DNA of 64,000 nt. Source: Pempheris klunzingeri. Its lineage: Eukaryota; Chordata; Actinopteri; Acropomatiformes; Pempheridae. Positions within the stretch are counted from its first letter, which is position 1. Every line of letters starts with the position of its first letter. The stretch is from contig NC_092016.1 of assembly GCF_042242105.1 (NCBI RefSeq), positions 10,492,501-10,556,500 of the forward strand, given 5' to 3'. Shown one piece after another: positions 1 to 11,128 of the stretch. Below the pieces are notes generated by a model. The model ran no database searches, was not told the origin of the DNA, and saw only the letters and a list, made by a program, of their open reading frames with translations. The position numbers and the translations under genes are program-made.

Positions 1-914
1 CTTTACTCAGAGGCCACAAGATTCCCCTCTACCATATGAACCCATTCATTACTGCTGGTATTTGAAATAATGAACGCTGCATTTTATATGACAAGATTAG
101 TTTGCAACTTGTGTCCGTTCTTTTAATATAAGTTTTCATTGTACACCTGTTTTTTTTTTACTGTAAAACAGGGTGTCACTGTACAAGAGAATGGATGCTC
201 AGTCACACTAGTCTGTATGTATAAATAAGATATTATTACTATTATATGTCTATAAATATAGATACAATACTAGCTGATGATTTAGGGCCAATGCTGGGTA
301 GATTAGGCTAAACTTAGCTAAGAGTAGCTCAAGTGGGCTGTTATGTCTTTCTAATGTGATTATTTCATCATGTTGTGTTTTATATTACCTTACTTCTTTG
401 TATGTTTTCGTCACTGTTGGTCTAGGTAGGTCTGTCTTCATGAACTCATTTGAGACTTCATTTTGTGATCAAGACCTCTATAAGTAAACTTGTCATTCAT
501 AGCACATGTGTACATGCATGCACACGGAAATCTGTCATGTGGACAAAAAAGGAGATTTTTGAGATAGAGTGCGATAGAAAAGAAACAACAGGAAGTTCAC
601 GCAAAGCTGAGCTGGAAACAGACACAAGTGCACAGCAATTACAACACAGCCCGACCCAACTGTGGTCTCCATTCACATAACTACAGTGTTGCTGCCACGA
701 CAAATAGGCCATCTGCCTACAGCAACCACAGAGCCATAGGAAGAGGGCAAAGTCAAGCTATTTTAGCCACGGCTGCAGACACAAAGCTGGTGTGGTGGCA
801 ACCTTTGAGATCTAAACGGTAAATACATAAGCCTAATGTTGCTTGCTTTGAAAGTGAAAGATTACATTGGGCATCTGTGCTATAAAAAAAAAACATGATT
901 ATCTGTGTACTCAC
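1..914 (-). other. csk intron (left window edge)
   Basis: Intron following the csk SH3 exon, running out of the window. I see no further csk exon here. Reading frames around 450-820 have no splice context or family resemblance. Nothing else is supported. Confidence 0.7.
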
Positions 915-1480
915 GGCATTAGACTCAGCTTGCCTCCTCCTCCTTGCCTGACACCTTCCCTTTTCTGAACATAGTTGGCTGGAATTGTCCCTTCGCGACC
1001 TGCAGCATTTTTAGCTTTGTACCAGTTTGGATCCTGAAACACAATATGGCAGAAAATGTTAAAAATGAATAAACATTAATGAGGAGTAAGTAACAATGAA
1101 GTCATCCCCATGTGTTTACATATCTACAGACAATAAGTGTCATTGTTAAATTCACAAATTGCAAGAAAACTGAAAAGAAAAGTTCTACATTTACAAGAAC
1201 ATAAGTTAGGCCAGAAATGTAGCAGACGAAATATTACCTTTGTGACGACAATAATAGTTAACACATCTCCTTTGTTAAAGGGCAGGTCCTGTTCTGATGT
1301 GCCTTTGAAGTTGTACCTGGCCACACACTCTGCGCCCTGAGGCCATGGAGTCTACGGGAACAGGGGCAGATCACTAATTAGTAAGCAAATTACTCATTAG
1401 ACACGCCTCCTGTATGTATGAGTTTTGGCATGCACCACTGTTTGTACTCTAGAAGCCTATCTTACCTGGACCTCTGTCAT
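915..1480 (-). CDS. csk: csk, C-terminal Src kinase, 5' coding exons (partial)
   Basis: Csk is a cytosolic tyrosine kinase that phosphorylates the inhibitory C-terminal tyrosine of Src-family kinases. Three coding exons are visible: 1466-1480 (start codon at 1478-1480, encoding MTEVQ), 1238-1351 and 915-1033. All have GT-AG borders and continuous phase. They encode about 82 residues, covering the whole SH3 domain ([19 protein letters not shown], then [20 protein letters not shown]) and the start of the SH3-SH2 linker ending KLSLMP. The SH2 and kinase domains lie beyond the left edge. The last exon ends in phase 2 before a good donor, so the gene is cut by the window and not truncated in the genome. 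The linker reads [12 protein letters not shown]; in mammalian CSK it is shorter (GVKAGTKLSL). The match to vertebrate CSK is unambiguous. Confidence 0.96.
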
Positions 1481-3043
1481 GGTGAGGCGTTTCAGTCCTC
1501 TCACAGGTGATGTTTTCTAGCTGCTATCATTAGAGCTGTTACACACACATGCATGCACACAGTACCTATGAAGAGGAACTCAATTTAGTCAGTATGATGT
1601 GCCTGCTTCAGAAAAAGTCACTTAACCACAAGCAAAGTTTTATTAAGTAGAGTTGCAGGTTAAGTCAAGACAAACAAGTGAGCTATTGACAGAACGCTCT
1701 AGAGTTGTGGCAGATCAGACAGTGTCAGTAAAAATAACTCACTGATACAGAAAGCAGAACTAACAAGTCTTCTTTTTTAAAATCACACTTTCACAACTGG
1801 GGTAGAATGTTTCCATGATGCAGGATAATAGCATGTGCATAGAGACAAGGCAATAACACGAGTTAAAAACTAAGAAATGTACTATAACATAGATATTTGA
1901 AGATAGATATTCAAGCTGATGAGTAAGCAGGATAAAACTTGATCTACTTTGTACTTTGCATTCCATATGGTAACCCTGTTCATTTTGACCAAAAATGGAC
2001 ACACACTGGTTCCCCAGCTAAGCCCCAATGACTGGGCCTTGTACGAATCAAGATAGCTCTCTTCAGTGCTGGAATGCAAACTTGTGGTGAGATCTGACCA
2101 GGCCCGGGGGACTCATCCAGCCCAGAGTTTCTTTACGTCAAAAAAGAGGCCACTGCAACAGTAACCTTAGGCCTGAGTCACATGGGGCAGTGTTTCCACG
2201 ATACAGCCACAACAAATCAGAGGAGAGGCGTTATAGTGAAGCGATGACCTATCGATGAAGTCATGCTCTATGCACCCCCTCCTCCACCAAAATCCCACTT
2301 CCTCTCTTCCTGTATCAGTTCCCATGGAGAAGTGGTGGGGCTTAATGGTCACAGCTAAGGGGAAAATCCTGGCTCTGATAGATCTGTCACCTTACATGAG
2401 GTCACATCCTCTGACATGACCATTACTATGCAGTCAACTTCCTGTAGCAGAGCCCAGATTTAGAATACTCCAATATTAGGGTGGAGCTCTTAGAAACATT
2501 AAAGATACAACAAATCTGCTATTATCACTCTTCAAACTCTTCCTTTCAGAAGCATGTTTCTTCTAAATAACCTCTTCAGAGACACCAAATGTAAGTTTAA
2601 AAACTCTCATGTGTCCCAGAGAGGACTGTCATCACAAAGTATGATGAGGATGTGGCGGATATCGTCCCCTACGGAGTCCTGCAGCTGTCTTTCTGTTTCT
2701 GTCTATCTAGACACATTTCCCACGCACACACACTTTAATATTTCACACTGTATAGAAGGTCATAACAGGAAAATAACACTAAGAGTCTACAGCCGTGCTA
2801 GTGGCTTTTTGAAGCTGTAATACTCAATGCGAAGAAACTAGTTCTTTCAGGTGACTGCTAAGGGTCTGAAATGGCTAGGAGTCACAGATAGTTCACAGGA
2901 AGAAAAAGACATTATTAGAGAAAAGATTCTCTCGCATTTATCAGTTTGGGGCACCTCAGATGTATCTGTGATATCGCTCAGGTTGGAAACTGCTGTGTTA
3001 CTGTAGATAAAAAGCATTTCCTACAAGGGCATTTATTCAAGCA

Positions 3044-3439
3044 CTGCAGTATAACTGTCAGTTATTTGTATTTTACTTAATTGTATTTTTTTTACTCCAT
3101 TGCATGTATTTGGCACCTGTGGTTACTAGATATACTGCAGTTGAAGATTTTAAAAAACAATAATGAGCATATAAAATACAATGCATTATCATAAAGTAAA
3201 TTAAACTACCAAAAAGTACAAAAGAGGGGTCAGATTAACTCTACTGCAGCTGGGTGCAGCATAAAAATACATTACATGTCAGTGCATCAATAATAATGAT
3301 CTAATAGAAGATACCAGGGACAGGCACAACAACAGGGACCATTTAAGCTGCACAGTGAATACACTAGTAAAAGTGCATATATGTACGTATAAGTACATTT
3401 TCTTGCTAATAATTATGCCCAACACTTCTTCCACCACTG
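3044..3439 (+). repeat. degenerate copy of the hAT-like MITE family seen at 4796-5461
   Basis: The right end reads ACTTCTTCCACCACTG, the same terminus as the better preserved element at 4796-5461. The interior shares blocks such as a TTTTACTCCA-TGCAT segment. The left end is not clearly recognisable, so the start is approximate. Confidence 0.55.
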
Positions 3440-3479
3440 AGAGACCATGAATATCTCCACCACACTATATAATAATCTA

Positions 3480-3720
3480 ATCCAGCAGTCCAATAGTTGT
3501 CAAGACATTTAATTCTGAATCACAAATGTCAACCTGCTGCTGATGCTTAAGGTAAAATCTGGGGATCACCAAAGTCAGTGTGACTCAACCTTAGAGAATA
3601 TAAATGTACAGAATTTCATAACAATCCGTCCAAAGTTCTTGAGATAGTTCAGGATGGACCAAAGTGGTGGATCGACCAACATTGCCATCCCTGGGGCTTG
3701 CTGGTAGCGTGGTTAAAAAC
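3480..3720 (-). repeat. teleost interspersed repeat, reverse copy (same family as 19650-20095)
   Basis: Read on the minus strand, this shares ordered sequence blocks with 19650-20095: a 'ccatgaaat' type block, a 'gatgatcccc/ggggatcacc' block and the 'tcaactatt' block. The family looks like a common teleost interspersed repeat. I cannot assign it to a class, and no terminal repeats are visible. Confidence 0.55.
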
Positions 3721-4795
3721 TCTTTTAGTGCAGGTGAGAAATCCAACCTTGTAACTAAGGTGTCAGCATGAGTTCTAACTTGAAGCAGTATGTCATGCAC
3801 AAGATGCTGAATTTAGAATTTGTCTGGACAGAGTCCTCGGTGAAGGAGCAAAGTGATCTCATCAAGTCAGGAATATTTCATCAAGCCCAGGCTGACAAAC
3901 AACAGCACATTTCAATTCGCTCTTTTTTGGGACAGTGAATGCATCTCAGCAGCAGGCCGCCAGCAGCTGACTGAATGGGACAGAACTCATTCTGTCATGG
4001 TGTCACACTGCCATTTCCAGAGAGCTCTACATGGAACCACAGCTTGCTCTTTTCAGGAAGCGGACAAGGCTGTCATTGTGAGTCGGTCAAGTTTCTACTG
4101 ACCCCTGGGCTTCTGCTGACCTCCCGTCTCATTGAGAAGTCCATCATGATCAGTATGTCCAGTGAGTAGCTTTAAGAGAAGCAATGCCTCAGTTCTGCAG
4201 GTCTGGATATATGAATCAGCTTGTGTCTACTGCTCTGCTACATCCAATTGAGAGATGCTGTCTGCTACAGGAGAAGCTGCTGAGGGTAACAGGAAACCAG
4301 CAAAGTCAATGACAGGCTGAATCTAAATGGAGTAAGCGAAGAGCACAAACTTAATCCAAAGTCACGTCTCTTCAAATAATGCTCATATAGCTGTTATAGT
4401 CCTATTTCACATATTCTTGGCAACCATAACAATCCTCTTATTCAAACCAAACCGGTTGATCAACATTCGACTCTTGGTATTATGCAAGTCAGTCATAGTC
4501 TAAACTGTACAAATCATAGTAGCCTAACTGCACAAAGCAAGACAGGACAGGAATGTAGAAATGTCTTCTTTGGCCTTCTCTTAGATCTGCCACTCCCTCG
4601 TCTATCTGCAGAGAAAATGGGAGGTGAAAACACAGATCATGCTAGGTGTTACAAAAGCCACTGCTATATAGTTAAGTGAGGAGGGCTGGAGGGCCGGATG
4701 GACAGATTTGCAAATTTGTCACTTAAAAACGGTTTCATGCACTAGTCTTTGAAACATTACAAGGGAATGCAAAAAAGGCAAACTTCAAATATCCT

Positions 4796-5461
4796 CAGTG
4801 GCGTAAAATAAAAAAGTGTATTTCCTCAGCAGTGCGATTTTTAAGTACTTGTACTTTACCTGGGGATTTCCATTTTATGCTATTTTCTACTCCACTGCAT
4901 TCATCTGACTAAAGTTACAAGTTAGATTTCAGATTAACATTTTAAATATCTATTTCATCTAATAAGCTCATAAAACAAAAATAAAAAAAGGCTTGTTAAA
5001 TATTAAATCAGTGGCTGCAATGCTATTTGGCTTGTGATCTCTTACAAATAAGCAGTGTCTACTTGGGGTTTTCTTGCAAAGGTAACAGAAAAGTCTGAAA
5101 AAATTAATAAATGTTTGTATATCAGAACTTTTTGATTTTCTTCTTTCATACTGCATTTGTTTATTTATTTATTATAGCTTAGTTTGAGTTCCACTGGATG
5201 AAACTCTCTAATGTTTTATGTACACAATGTAATTCAAATTAGCTCCACCTTAACCACATAATATGTAATAGCACAGTCACAGATTTATCCATGTTGAGTG
5301 CTTTTACTTTTCATACTTAAAGTGAATTTTGCTGATAATACTTCTGTGCTTTTACTCAAGAGGGATTTTGAATGCAATTACTTTCACTAATAAGGTATTT
5401 TTACATTAATGTGTTGGTACTTTTCCTAAAGTAAAGGATCCGAATACTTCTTCCACCACTG
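4796..5461. mobile_element. hAT-type MITE (non-autonomous DNA transposon)
   Basis: A 666-bp element whose right end is AATACTTCTTCCACCACTG and whose left end starts CAGTGGCG, a decayed inverted counterpart (CAGTGGTGG in the family). It is flanked by a near-perfect 8-bp target duplication: AATATCCT at 4788-4795 and GATATCCT at 5462-5469, 7 of 8 matching. An 8-bp duplication is typical of hAT transposons. The interior is AT-rich with repeated 'acttttact' style motifs and no transposase frame. It lies in csk intron 1. Confidence 0.75.
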
Positions 5462-6450
5462 GATATCCTGTAATAAGAAAGTCACAATGAGCATCATGTC
5501 TGTGTTCTTAGCTGTGCGCTCCTGCATCTCTCCTCCACATGCAGCAGGAGGTTCTGGGTAATCTGCCCCTCATCCTGACCCTCCAGCCTCAGGATGCTCT
5601 GCGGCTGCTTTGATGCTGCTTCCCTGTTATCACCGCCATTACAGCAGCAGGGTGGCAGGGCCAAGTGCCAATAATGATTTCTGTCCATATCCACTGAGCT
5701 TTTATCTGGCAGGTTTACAAACCAACACACAGAGTGGTGAGAAATGAGAAATGTACAGAAAGAGGAAGAGCGCAGGCCAACAGTTCACCCAGCTGGATTT
5801 GACAGCCTGCAGATGTTCTTCAGGAACCTCAGAGGAGCAAATCACCTCTGCCTCCGGGACAACAGCTGGACTCTGGTGCAGCAGCAGCGCTCACTGAAAC
5901 AACTGTCTGTAAGATATAAGGCAGGAAGTGCGAGTCCAGTGGTAGGCCCTGCAGCACAAGCCGTCATTGTATCACTTAAATGGCTGCCAGTTTAGCTTGT
6001 GACGCTCTGTAATACAAAGCATGAAAGCAAATGACAGACCATACACCTAAAAAGCATCCAGCTTATCATAAATAAACATAAAACCCAACCCTGAAAAACA
6101 AGGATGTTTTCAGAGCAACAGGAAAAGAAAAATCAATGATTGTTAGTCAGGGGAAAATCCACCTTAATTTAGCATCCAGACATTACAGCACACTTTGCAT
6201 TTTACACCTGCCCAAAGTTCAAACAGCACAACGAAAGTCTTGACACTGATGGCACTTTGGGTAACTGATAATCTAATAGTAAATGCATCAGAGAACACCA
6301 TGCAAGCCAAAGCTGTCATGCCTGAGTAGTGGACGGACACTTCCTTGCCGAGGCGTTATGCACACGATGCAGTGCACCGCTGCTCTGCTCATGCAGCCGT
6401 GCATGACACATTACAGGGTAGCAGCTTTGCTTTGCTGTGGTTTCACAAGC

Positions 6451-6473
6451 TCTTCTTCTTCTTCTTCTTCTTC
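6451..6473 (+). repeat. (TTC)n microsatellite
   Basis: About seven and a half TTC units in the csk first intron; ordinary simple repeat. Confidence 0.8.
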
Positions 6474-7084
6474 CAACAGCTTAATTCTTCCTCACAGTTT
6501 TGTCACACAGTATTAGAAGATCAGGCTCTAAGGCTGTGCCACTACCAGACTGGCTTCATTCTTTTTCCAGAAAGATGCTGACCTTTGAGGGAATTCCTAT
6601 GTCAGGCGGAGTGGCCATCACTTTGAAACAGAGCCAAGAGGTCCTCAGTTCCCCTTAGAAATACTGCTTTCAGTGAACTTTTGTTTTCTTTTTGGCAGTT
6701 GCTTCTAAATGCATTGGTGCCTTTTCAACATTATTTGATCAACTCAGCCATCAGCAAGGCTGAATGACAAATAGGCAACATCAAACTGAGAAGCATTTAA
6801 TATCAACCCTCTGCAAGTCACACATTTCACACATTCAAGTGCTGCCGGAGTTACAAAACAGGTGAGAGTTCCCAGAAAAATGTCAAAGCTCCGAGGCTCT
6901 GTTGCATGCTCACCTTCCCCAGTCAACAGGAAACCGTCATCATTATTAATAACATTATCCACCACATTGTGACGGTGCAATGTGAACAGCTGCACGGTGA
7001 GTCTGCTGCACCCCAGGAGCCAGAGGAAGTAGCACAAGTTTGAAGGAGGAGGATGTTAATAATGCCACGTCTGTCATGAAATCA

Positions 7085-7165
7085 CACATGTATCTATTTT
7101 TGCTTTACTGTAAAGCCCTTTGAGCTGCATTACATAATAGAAAGTGCAGATAAAGGCTTGATTAT
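7085..7165 (+). repeat. possible 3' tail of a LINE/SINE-type retroposon
   Basis: Contains 'gtaaagccctttgagctgc' followed by 'gaaagtgcagataaagg', the style of 3' tail found on many teleost retroposons of the L2/CR1-like kind. No upstream coding remnant is seen, so this is only a fragment. Confidence 0.4.
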
Positions 7166-8339
7166 TTTGCAGCCTACACATCACAGCCAATCCAAACCCC
7201 ACTGCTTTCTGCTGATCGAATTTAACTCCATCTGGAGTGAAACAAACCAGCCGATGAGCCTACACAGGTAGCTATGTTTTGTGAGAGCACACCAGAGCAC
7301 AGCAGCTTCACTGAATCTATGAGCAACGGGTCTATTTCAAAATAAAACTCTTACCTGTTTGCAGGAAAACCCGAGAGATTTAAGTCACTAACAGGTGATT
7401 CGGCTACTGTCTGGCGCCTGTTTTCATCTGACAGCAAGCAAAATCCCCATTCACGAAATAAACAAGCGGCTGTCGATGTCGAAGCGCAAAACACATCAAG
7501 TCCCGACGAGGAAGTGAAATCTGTCTCAGGTGACCAGAAACTTCACAAGTCCAAAAGTGCCTCAATAAAACCAGACTGCTGTTGGTGCGCCTCCTGTCAA
7601 CATCATTTGGAAAAGTAGGCTTGTTTGGAGGAAAATGAGCTTTTCTACCAGCGTGCCGCTGCAGCCTCGACGGTGGAAAATGTAAAGTGAGTCAGAAAAA
7701 CGCGAGAACTCAACTGGATTAAACAAACATGCAGCGATGAAATAAATGTGATTCAGAGTAATTTGCGTCAACTTCAGGCTGCCCCACTCCTTCACCCCGT
7801 CAGAAACATTCAAGTTTTTTTGCCCCACCTTGATTCTGCAGTGCACATGCGCGTTAATGGTAAACCAGTCTGGCTAAAAATGGATCACCGGGTCTATTTG
7901 AGTCAAGTTGGTGAAGGAATTTGATCATCAATGTTTTCAAAGAAAGCCCACAAAGAAAAAAAAAATGGTGGAAGATTTTTTTTTTATTTATTTGTTGTTT
8001 CAATCTGCAGACATGACACAAGAGGACTGCAAAGTATTTTAGCACAATGTGAACTTCGCTCTCAAAAGGAAACCTCCCACTGGCTGATTTAATGCCATTT
8101 ATCTGAACTGCAAAACTGATCTCGCTTTGGACTAAACATCCAGTGCAGATCAGAGAATCTTAAACATGTAAACGAACTCTTAAAAAGCATAAACAACTTA
8201 TGCTTTATACAGATTTTTTTTCCTGCCAAAAGAACTGTTCACATTTCAAAGAGAAATAACTCTCAGGAAATAGTACAAGGTACATAAAGCTGCCATTACA
8301 CACCAGAATAAGGAAGTGCCACCAAAAGTTTAGTTTGAT

Positions 8340-8355
8340 AGCCCCCTGGTGGCCA
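8340..8355 (-). promoter_or_regulatory. candidate CTCF binding site
   Basis: AGCCCCCTGGTGGCCA. Its last 15 bases match the reverse complement of the CTCF core consensus (TGGCCACCAGGGGGC) without mismatch. It sits in the csk-edc3 intergenic stretch. Occupancy is inference only. Confidence 0.55.
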
Positions 8356-9245
8356 AGGAGGAACACATCTCATCTCATGTTCACATTCAGTAACTGGCAG
8401 ATGTTTCCAGGCCAGACTTGTCTCAACACATGACACACAACACATCAGGCCTGAGGAATGTTGGAGAAAGGACAAAACCATTGTGCATGAAAGTAATTTT
8501 CACTAAATCAGCCTAAGAGGCCTGTGCAGGCTCGTGTGCACAAAGAAAAAACAAGTAAAATGTTAGTATTCTTTAATCCTCCTGAGACCTTTGTGCTCGG
8601 ACACATCATCTCACCATGAGCCATGTCCTAGATGATGTTTTTAACATCTGCTTCACTTCAGCCTGTTCTAGACTTCACTGACCTCAATGATACAACATTT
8701 AAGGACATGTTGATGTGCACAATGTGCACTTCAGGTAAAGACCGGTGAACTAAAAACAGCCTCTGTTCTGGTCACGTTTCAAATTTTAAACTAATGTCGT
8801 CTTGTTACACAACAAGCAAAAGGGTTTGACTTGCAGTGAAACAAGTAAAGATCTGGAAGTAGATACGTCTGTGACCCGTCTGTCTGGGCCTCAAGACAAG
8901 CAAGCAGCTCTTGTATTTCACAGTCTACACTTAAATGTCATGGTAAATACCACTTATGTTATATAAAACCAATTACTCCCAAAAAGGAGTAGGAGGGAAT
9001 GGCAATGTCATAAAAAGAAAAAAATAATCAGCAATTTTTTTTCAATCTGGTTCAAAGAGGACACTCAGTGCAGGATGTTGGATGTTGATCACTCTGAGTT
9101 TGGATCAAGACAATTCACCCAAAAATGCATTTCCATCCCAAACATACGGAGCTACTTGTTTTGTAAACCAACACATCTTTTCTCAAATAACTGTCTACAT
9201 TCAAACCTCCACAGTAAATATTCAGTCGTGCAGTTTTAAACTTTA

Positions 9246-9745
9246 AGGACCATACCAGTGGTTTTTAGCTAATTTATTAAAAAGCTGTTGCATTTTACAT
9301 CATATTTAACCATCTGCAAACCATGCTGCTGTATTTTATAAATTTAGATGCAGTTGTCCTTCCAGAAATCCATTGACTTCTATTAATTTCAATATAACAT
9401 AAAAATCTACTAGAACACTCTTGACATTTCAGTCCATCATCACAGACAGGGTCAAGTATGCATTGGTTTTTTCAGCGTGATGCAGCACAGGCTTTTGAAA
9501 TCCACGATTAAACCATGACCACACAACAGTCAATATGAACTGATGGTCAATGTGATGGATTACATGACTGACATATTTCTTAGAGTCTGCTAATAGATTT
9601 TTAGTGATAATTGGAGACCAACGGAAAATATAAAAAAATTTAAAAGAAAAACTGCAGCCTGCATTTAAAACGGTTAGCACAAATGTTAAATATACATGAT
9701 TTGTAGTTAAGGGACGCAAATTTCCAAATACTCTGGTATGGTCCT
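9246..9745. mobile_element. PIF/Harbinger-type MITE
   Basis: A 500-bp element starting AGGACCATACCAG and ending CTGGTATGGTCCT, a perfect 13-bp terminal inverted repeat. It is flanked on both sides by TTA (9243-9245 and 9746-9748). A TTA/TWA 3-bp target duplication with short inverted repeats is characteristic of the PIF/Harbinger superfamily. There is no transposase. A 109-codon open frame on the minus strand lies almost wholly inside the element and is not taken as a gene. Confidence 0.8.
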
Positions 9746-11128
9746 TTACCCGATACAATAGAGAGCCAAAATGAAAAGCAGAACTTCCAGGTTCTGTTCC
9801 AGGAAATCAGAGAAACTCGTTCAAAATCTCACTGGCATTTGTAACAATGCTAATAACTAAAAATACAGCATTGGAACAAAGACTTTCTCAACAAGAGGTT
9901 GTGTTATATGATGGGTTTAAACAAGGATGGGAGTTTTTGTCCAATATCATTTCTTCAAAATGTATTTTCTTAGCAGCCTTTAACATACACCATCCCCATA
10001 AGGCCTTGATGTTTTAAGGATATGGATGAAACCCAGTTATAATGACCTACATACTTGTACTGCCATGCTTGTTTTTTCACTGGAGCTGTATTTTTTTCTG
10101 TAGTAGTGAAGTAATCATAATTTAACTTTGCCAGGTTTCAATTTCTTATAGCAAGTGCTGTCATAGATGCCAAATTCTAATATACTGACTGTAAACTCCA
10201 GAAACAAGCTGAACTCTTTCAGAAAGACCACAGAAAGGAATAATGAATGCACAACTGCACAACTGAGTTACAAATGCTAGCCTGGATGTGAAATCATTGT
10301 GGTTCTCTACTGTAGCAAAATATAATCAGTAAAAAATTTTCCTACACTAAAAAACCAGATCACTAGAAGTTTTGCATGCCGTTTCATCTCGTCAAAGCCC
10401 TTATCACCAGTGTCTAACTTCACGGAAAAACTGCTGTTATCTGGATTCTCTCCAGTAGCTGCCACATTCAACTCTGGTTTAGTTTGAAAACACAGCATTA
10501 CTCACATAAATGACAAATATTCCACATGAGCTTGTTTGAATTTTCTATCCTAATAAAACGTCAGACAACAGTGCTGCAGCGTATTGGCAACGTCATTAGC
10601 AATGGTAACACCAATATAAGTTGGATCCACATTAACGCAATAACATTGCATTTGCATGTATTATATGGTGGATCTTTATTTACTGGATGGCCTTTGGAAT
10701 GAGGTTAGATTACAATGACATTCAGAAAATTCTGAGATTGTCTCATTAAACTTAAAACTAAACACTATGTGGTATTACTTTTGACACTTCAGCTGTATTT
10801 TTGAAAATCTATCTTCTAAATATCTTGTAAGATGACGTAAATACAACGATATCTACACAACTGCTGAAGCCTCTAATGATCAACACAATCATTTTATCAA
10901 TAAAGCTCTTTCCTATCCCACCCATTTGCACTCAGTCCTTGCAGAACTAATGTACCAGGCAGTGGTCCTTCGGAATGAAGGAAAAGTCCCATTCACATGT
11001 TGATGGGTTAGAAACTTAATGGATGAAGTGATAAAGAGCTGAGGCTCTGGAATACACAGTAAGGCGCCAAAACCAAAATGGTCATGGAGGGTGAAAGATT
11101 CAATCTGTCATGTTGACCATTAGTCCCA

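Larger units (their letters stand above)
1481..7510 (-). other. csk: csk 5' untranslated region: tentative UTR exons and large first intron
   Basis: On the minus strand the ATG at 1480 is preceded by about 40 nt of untranslated sequence back to a possible AG acceptor at 1521. A good donor (CAG followed by gtaagag) lies at 7355, at the inner edge of a CpG-richer stretch (7355-7510) that would be non-coding exon 1 and the core promoter. The roughly 5.8 kb between holds repeat copies (3044-3439, 3480-3720, 4796-5461, a TTC tract near 6451-6473 and a retroposon-like tail near 7085-7165). No coding exon is supported. The UTR exon borders are inferred from splice signals only. Confidence 0.5.
7511..11128. 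other. csk-edc3 intergenic region and edc3 3' UTR
   Basis: About 3.6 kb between the csk promoter region and the edc3 stop codon. The edc3 3' UTR probably runs down to a minus-strand AATAAA (TTTATT near 10677). The region holds the Harbinger-like MITE (9246-9745) and a CTCF-like motif (8340-8355). No coding exon, and in particular no CYP1A exon, is visible here, although CYP1A1/CYP1A2 lie in this interval in mammals. Confidence 0.6.

Noticed and set aside
3591-3800. 69-codon minus-strand frame
   Set aside because: Falls mostly within the interspersed repeat at 3480-3720.
9429-9758. 109-codon open frame on the minus strand
   Set aside because: It lies almost wholly inside the Harbinger-like MITE, has no family resemblance and ends at the element border, so it is read as chance.
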